Below, piece after piece: positions 5,485 to 8,010 of a stretch of DNA of 8,010 nt (positions are counted from its first letter, which is position 1; every line of letters starts with the position of its first letter). This DNA comes from an uncultured Ruminococcus sp. (lineage in GTDB: Bacteria > Bacillota > Clostridia > Oscillospirales > Acutalibacteraceae): the NCBI GenBank assembly GCA_945632055.1, contig CALZCU010000029.1, positions 1-8,010 of the forward strand. Direction: 5' to 3'. The notes beneath the pieces are model-generated. The model searched no databases, was not told where the DNA came from, and worked only from the letters and a program-made list of their open reading frames with translations. The position numbers and the translations under genes were made by a program.

Positions 5485-7470
5485 TCAGCTTACATCGAGA
5501 TTGTCTATATATTCGTTGCCGTGCTCAACAATGTAGTCCTTTCTGCCCTGAAGATTGTCGCCGAGCAGAATGTCGAAAATCTCGGCAGTTTTCTCTGCGT
5601 CATCGGGCATAACCTTGATAAGACGGCGGGTGTCGGGATTCATCGTTGTGAGATTCATCATATCGGGTTCATTCTCACCCAGACCCTTGCTTCGCTGGAT
5701 TGTAAATTTTTCGTTTCCTATCTGCTCAATAAATTTGTCCTTTTCAAGCTCGTCATAAGCAAAGTAGACATCATTTTTTGAGGTGATTTCATAGAGCGGA
5801 GATTCGGCGATAAACACCTTGCCCTCCTCAATAAGAGTTGGAGTTAAGCGGTACAGCATTGTCAGAAGCAGTGTGCGAATCTGAAATCCGTCAACATCGG
5901 CATCGGTACAGAGAATTACCTTGTTCCAGCGCAGATTATCCATATCAAAGCTTGACAGATTTTTATTCGCCTTTGACTTGACCTCAACTCCGCATCCGAG
6001 CACCCTGAGCAAATCGGTTATGATTTCGCTTTTAAAAATTTTATCGTAGTCAGCCTTTAGGCAGTTGAGAATCTTACCTCTTATCGGCATTATAGCCTGA
6101 AAATCAGGATTTCTTGCCTGCTTGCAGGCACCGAGAGCAGAGTCGCCCTCCACGATAAACAGCTCTCTTTGCTCGACATCCTTACTTCTGCAATCGACAA
6201 ATTTTGCAACTCTGTTAGTAATATCGAGATTGCCCGAAAGCTTCTTCTTTATATTAAGTCTTGTTTTTTCGGCATTCTCTCGGCTTCGCTTGTTGACAAG
6301 CACCTGCTCTGCAATTTTCTCGGCTTCAAGCGGATTTTCTATAAAATAAACCTCTAAGCTCTGCCTTAAAAACGCTGTCATTGCGTCCTGAATGCCCTTA
6401 TTCGTTACAGCCTTTTTGGTCTGGTTTTCATATGAGGACACGCTTGAAAACGAAGAAATTACACAGACAAGGCAGTCCTCAACATCATCAAATTTAATCT
6501 TGCTTTCAGTCTTGTTGTATTTATTGTTCTGCTTTAAATAGCTGTCAATCTGATAGACAAATGCGTTTCGCACAGCCTTATCGGGTGCGCCGCCGTGCTC
6601 CAGCCAGCTTGAATTGTGGTAGTATTCGGTAAGGCTCACCTTGTTTGAAAATGCAACGGCAATATTCATTTTGCACTTATACTCGGGCTTGTCCTCTCGG
6701 TCACGGGTTTTGCACTCCGTTTCCCAATGCTGAACCGAGGTAAGACCTCCGTCGCCTATCACCTCTGCAACATGGTCGACTACGCCGTTGGCATAATTAA
6801 AAGCTGTGGTATCAAACGACCTGCCGTTCTGGTTTTTGAAGATGAACTCGACTCCGGCATTGACAATCGCCTGTCTTTTCATTATGTCGGTAAAATAATC
6901 AGGCTGAATGTCAATATCGGTGAAAACCTCCAAGTCGGGCTTCCAATGAATTTTTGTTCCCGTATCCTTCTTGCTGTACGGCTCCTTTTTAAGTCCACCG
7001 ACATTCTCTCCCTTTTCAAAATGAAGAGTATAGCGGTAGCCGTCACGGCGGATATCAACATCCATATATTCGGAAGCGTACTGAGTTGAGCAAAGTCCCA
7101 GACCGTTCATACCGAGTGAAAATTCGTAGCTTTCGCCCTCGTTGTTGTTGTACTTGCCGCCTGCGTACATTTCGCAGAAAACAAGCTCCCAATTGAACTT
7201 CTGCTCGACTTCATTGTAATCTACGGGGATTCCTCGACCGTGGTCCTCGACCTCGATTGAGCCGTCAGAAAAACGGGTTACGGAAATCTGCTTGCCGTAG
7301 CCCTCCCTCGCTTCGTCAATGGAGTTTGAAAGAATTTCAAATACCGAGTGCTGACAGCCGTCAATTCCGTCCGAACCGAAAATTACCGCAGGTCTTTTGC
7401 GGACACGGTCGGCTCCTTTGAGCGTTGTTATGCTGGTATTATCGTATTCATTGGTTTTCTTCCTTGCCAT
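5485..7470 (-). CDS. parE: Type IIA topoisomerase subunit B, topoisomerase IV-like (divergent ParE)
   Basis: This 661-residue ATPase subunit of a type IIA topoisomerase has a GHKL domain at about residues 15-225. Visible ATP-site elements are Glu45 and Asn49 in FEILSNSIDEA, Asp76 with Gly78/Gly80 in EDHGRGIP, and the glycine-rich lid LGMNGLG (119-125). The transducer domain follows with the QTK-loop lysine Lys352. The TOPRIM domain has Glu441 in IVEGDSALGACKQAR and the metal-binding DADVD (523-527), then SPLYEI and QRSKGLGENEP (592-602). RKRPAVIFGSDGIDG replaces the usual RKRPGMYIGS-type sequence, marking it as a divergent clade I recall in many Clostridia beside a canonical gyrAB. Its length suits ParE or short Gram-positive GyrB. 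An AAAGGAAG site (7477-7484) supports the start. It is probably co-transcribed with the A subunit. Confidence 0.9.
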   Translation of the reverse strand: MARKKTNEYDNTSITTLKGADRVRKRPAVIFGSDGIDGCQHSVFEILSNSIDEAREGYGKQISVTRFSDGSIEVEDHGRGIPVDYNEVEQKFNWELVFCEMYAGGKYNNNEGESYEFSLGMNGLGLCSTQYASEYMDVDIRRDGYRYTLHFEKGENVGGLKKEPYSKKDTGTKIHWKPDLEVFTDIDIQPDYFTDIMKRQAIVNAGVEFIFKNQNGRSFDTTAFNYANGVVDHVAEVIGDGGLTSVQHWETECKTRDREDKPEYKCKMNIAVAFSNKVSLTEYYHNSSWLEHGGAPDKAVRNAFVYQIDSYLKQNNKYNKTESKIKFDDVEDCLVCVISSFSSVSSYENQTKKAVTNKGIQDAMTAFLRQSLEVYFIENPLEAEKIAEQVLVNKRSRENAEKTRLNIKKKLSGNLDITNRVAKFVDCRSKDVEQRELFIVEGDSALGACKQARNPDFQAIMPIRGKILNCLKADYDKIFKSEIITDLLRVLGCGVEVKSKANKNLSSFDMDNLRWNKVILCTDADVDGFQIRTLLLTMLYRLTPTLIEEGKVFIAESPLYEITSKNDVYFAYDELEKDKFIEQIGNEKFTIQRSKGLGENEPDMMNLTTMNPDTRRLIKVMPDDAEKTAEIFDILLGDNLQGRKDYIVEHGNEYIDNLDVS

Positions 7471-7540
7471 TTCACTCTTCCTTTGTTGTTTTTCGTGTAC
7501 GGATGCTGTAGTAAAAATCTGTCGTGTATCAACAACAATT

Positions 7541-7578
7541 CAGTAATTACTGCGGGCGGATAATATCCGCCCCTACGA
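7541..7578. repeat. Palindromic intergenic element, copy 1
   Basis: Two adjacent perfect palindromes are followed by a tag. CAGTAATTACTG (7541-7552) comes first, then GGGCGGATAATATCCGCCC (7554-7572, nine-base arms around one central base), ending in CCCTACGA (7571-7578). The same CCCTACGA tag ends a second hairpin 79 bases away. The GC-rich arms stand out against AT-rich flanks. The arrangement resembles small dispersed palindromic repeats that I recall in Ruminococcaceae intergenic regions. No U-tract follows on either strand, so it is not a standard terminator. Confidence 0.6.
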
Positions 7579-7580
7579 GA

Positions 7581-7608
7581 TTGATTTTTACATTTATATT
7601 GATATAAT
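7581..7608 (+). promoter_or_regulatory. Promoter-like sequence on the plus strand, with no plus-strand gene downstream
   Basis: TTGATT (7581-7586) and a perfect TATAAT (7603-7608) are separated by 16 bases, with TG one base before the -10. Transcription would run rightward across the second palindromic element and antisense to the 3' end of uvrB. In AT-rich spacer DNA such matches can arise by chance, so function is doubtful. Confidence 0.35.
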
Positions 7609-7625
7609 ACTTATATTTGATAATC

Positions 7626-7657
7626 ACTGCCTGACGCAGTATGCTGTGTCCCTACGA
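7626..7657. repeat. Palindromic intergenic element, copy 2 (degenerate)
   Basis: GACGCAG (7633-7639) and CTGTGTC (7644-7650) form a seven-base stem with one G-U pair around the loop TATG. An overlapping alternative hairpin pairs ACTGC with GCAGT (7626-7640). It ends in CCCTACGA (7650-7657), identical to the tag of copy 1 and in the same orientation. The stem is less perfect than in copy 1, as expected for a decaying or different subtype of the same repeat family. Confidence 0.5.
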
Positions 7658-7687
7658 ATAAGGTTTTGCTATATTTCTATATCAGAA

Positions 7688-8010
7688 TTATTTTTCGTTT
7701 CTGAGCTTTTTGATTTTGTCACGCAGATATGCGGCGTGTTCAAATTCAAGCAGCTTTGCCGCTGCCTTCATTTCCTTTGTCAGGCTTTCAATAAGCTGCT
7801 GCTTCTGTGCCTTTGACAGCTTCTTTGTATTCTTAAATTCGCTTTCATTATGGGTGGAAATTTCAAGAATTTCGCTGACCTTTTTAACAATCGTCTTGGG
7901 AGTTATGCCATGCTCCTCGTTGTACTTCTGCTGAATTTCACGGCGGCGGAGCGTTTCTTCAATTGCAACACGCATTGAGTCCGTCACGCTGTCGGCATAC
8001 ATAATTACCA
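7688..8010 (-). CDS. uvrB: UvrB, excinuclease ABC subunit B (C-terminal part, runs off right edge)
   Basis: About 107 C-terminal codons are visible and the frame stays open to the right edge, so the ATG at 8000-8002 is internal, not a start. The fragment reads VIMYADSVTDSM, then RRREIQQKYNEEHGITPKTI, the conserved region after helicase motif VI of UvrB. It ends with a UVR domain (last 35 or so residues, containing MKAAAKLLEFEHAAYLRDKI), the helical hairpin that binds the matching segment of UvrC. UvrB is the damage-verifying helicase of nucleotide excision repair: UvrA loads it at the lesion and it recruits UvrC for incision. No clear terminator follows the stop; only the palindromic elements lie between it and the topoisomerase B gene. 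Helicase motifs and start are outside the window. Confidence 0.95.
   Translation of the reverse strand, partial: VIMYADSVTDSMRVAIEETLRRREIQQKYNEEHGITPKTIVKKVSEILEISTHNESEFKNTKKLSKAQKQQLIESLTKEMKAAAKLLEFEHAAYLRDKIKKLRNEK

Noticed and set aside
5425..5781. 118-codon plus-strand open frame across the junction of the two topoisomerase genes
   Set aside because: It is antisense to both genes and has no ribosome binding site or recognisable domain.
6727..7089. 120-codon plus-strand open frame
   Set aside because: It is antisense to the GHKL ATPase domain of subunit B, with no supporting signals.
3228..7470. Calling the topoisomerase pair gyrB-gyrA
   Set aside because: The A subunit has no GyrA box and a short pinwheel domain; topoisomerase IV-like is the better description, although subunit naming in this clade varies between databases.
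7485..7540. Promoter for the parE-parC operon
   Set aside because: The best minus-strand candidate is TTGATA with a -10 near TACAGC, only three of six to consensus; too weak to list.
7541..7657. CRISPR array
   Set aside because: There are only two imperfect copies, with internal palindromes and no regular repeat-spacer structure.

Overview
The window looks like chromosomal core sequence from a low-to-moderate GC Gram-positive bacterium of class Clostridia, most likely the Oscillospirales/Ruminococcaceae neighbourhood. This rests on four things read from the proteins: a BofA-type sporulation membrane protein, a DUF4364 protein (a family I know mainly from Clostridia), a divergent ParE/ParC pair of the kind carried by many gut Clostridia, and strong AGGAGG-type ribosome binding sites with sigma-A-like promoters. 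The species assignment is inference. No phage, transposase, CRISPR array, rRNA or tRNA is visible.

Layout, left to right. The 5' part of purE (minus strand) runs off the left edge; its promoter and a leader hairpin lie at 212-296. A terminator at 333-354 ends a two-gene minus-strand operon, nfeD-like (1286-1729) then band-7/SPFH (368-1273). A divergent promoter region (1730-1870) separates that operon from a plus-strand DUF4364 gene (1871-2476). This gene converges, with a single base between stop codons, on bofA (2478-2738, minus). Upstream of bofA lies secG (2829-3086, minus) with its own promoter and a textbook terminator. Next, all on the minus strand, are the type IIA topoisomerase A subunit (3228-5468) and B subunit (5485-7470), transcribed B then A. 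A 217-base spacer with palindromic repeat elements (7541-7657) separates the B subunit from the 3' end of uvrB (7688 to the right edge).

The genes are mostly housekeeping functions: purine synthesis, membrane-microdomain quality control, protein secretion, chromosome topology and excision repair, with one sporulation-linked gene. They do not form one pathway. The clear functional pairs are nfeD with band-7, and topoisomerase subunits B and A.

I found no previously undescribed multi-gene system. The items most worth a second look are the paired palindromic elements between uvrB and parE, the two serine substitutions in BofA at positions known to matter for SpoIVFB inhibition, the bofA expression puzzle (it starts 28 bases after a strong terminator hairpin), and the divergent topoisomerase pair whose A subunit lacks a GyrA box and has a short C-terminal domain.
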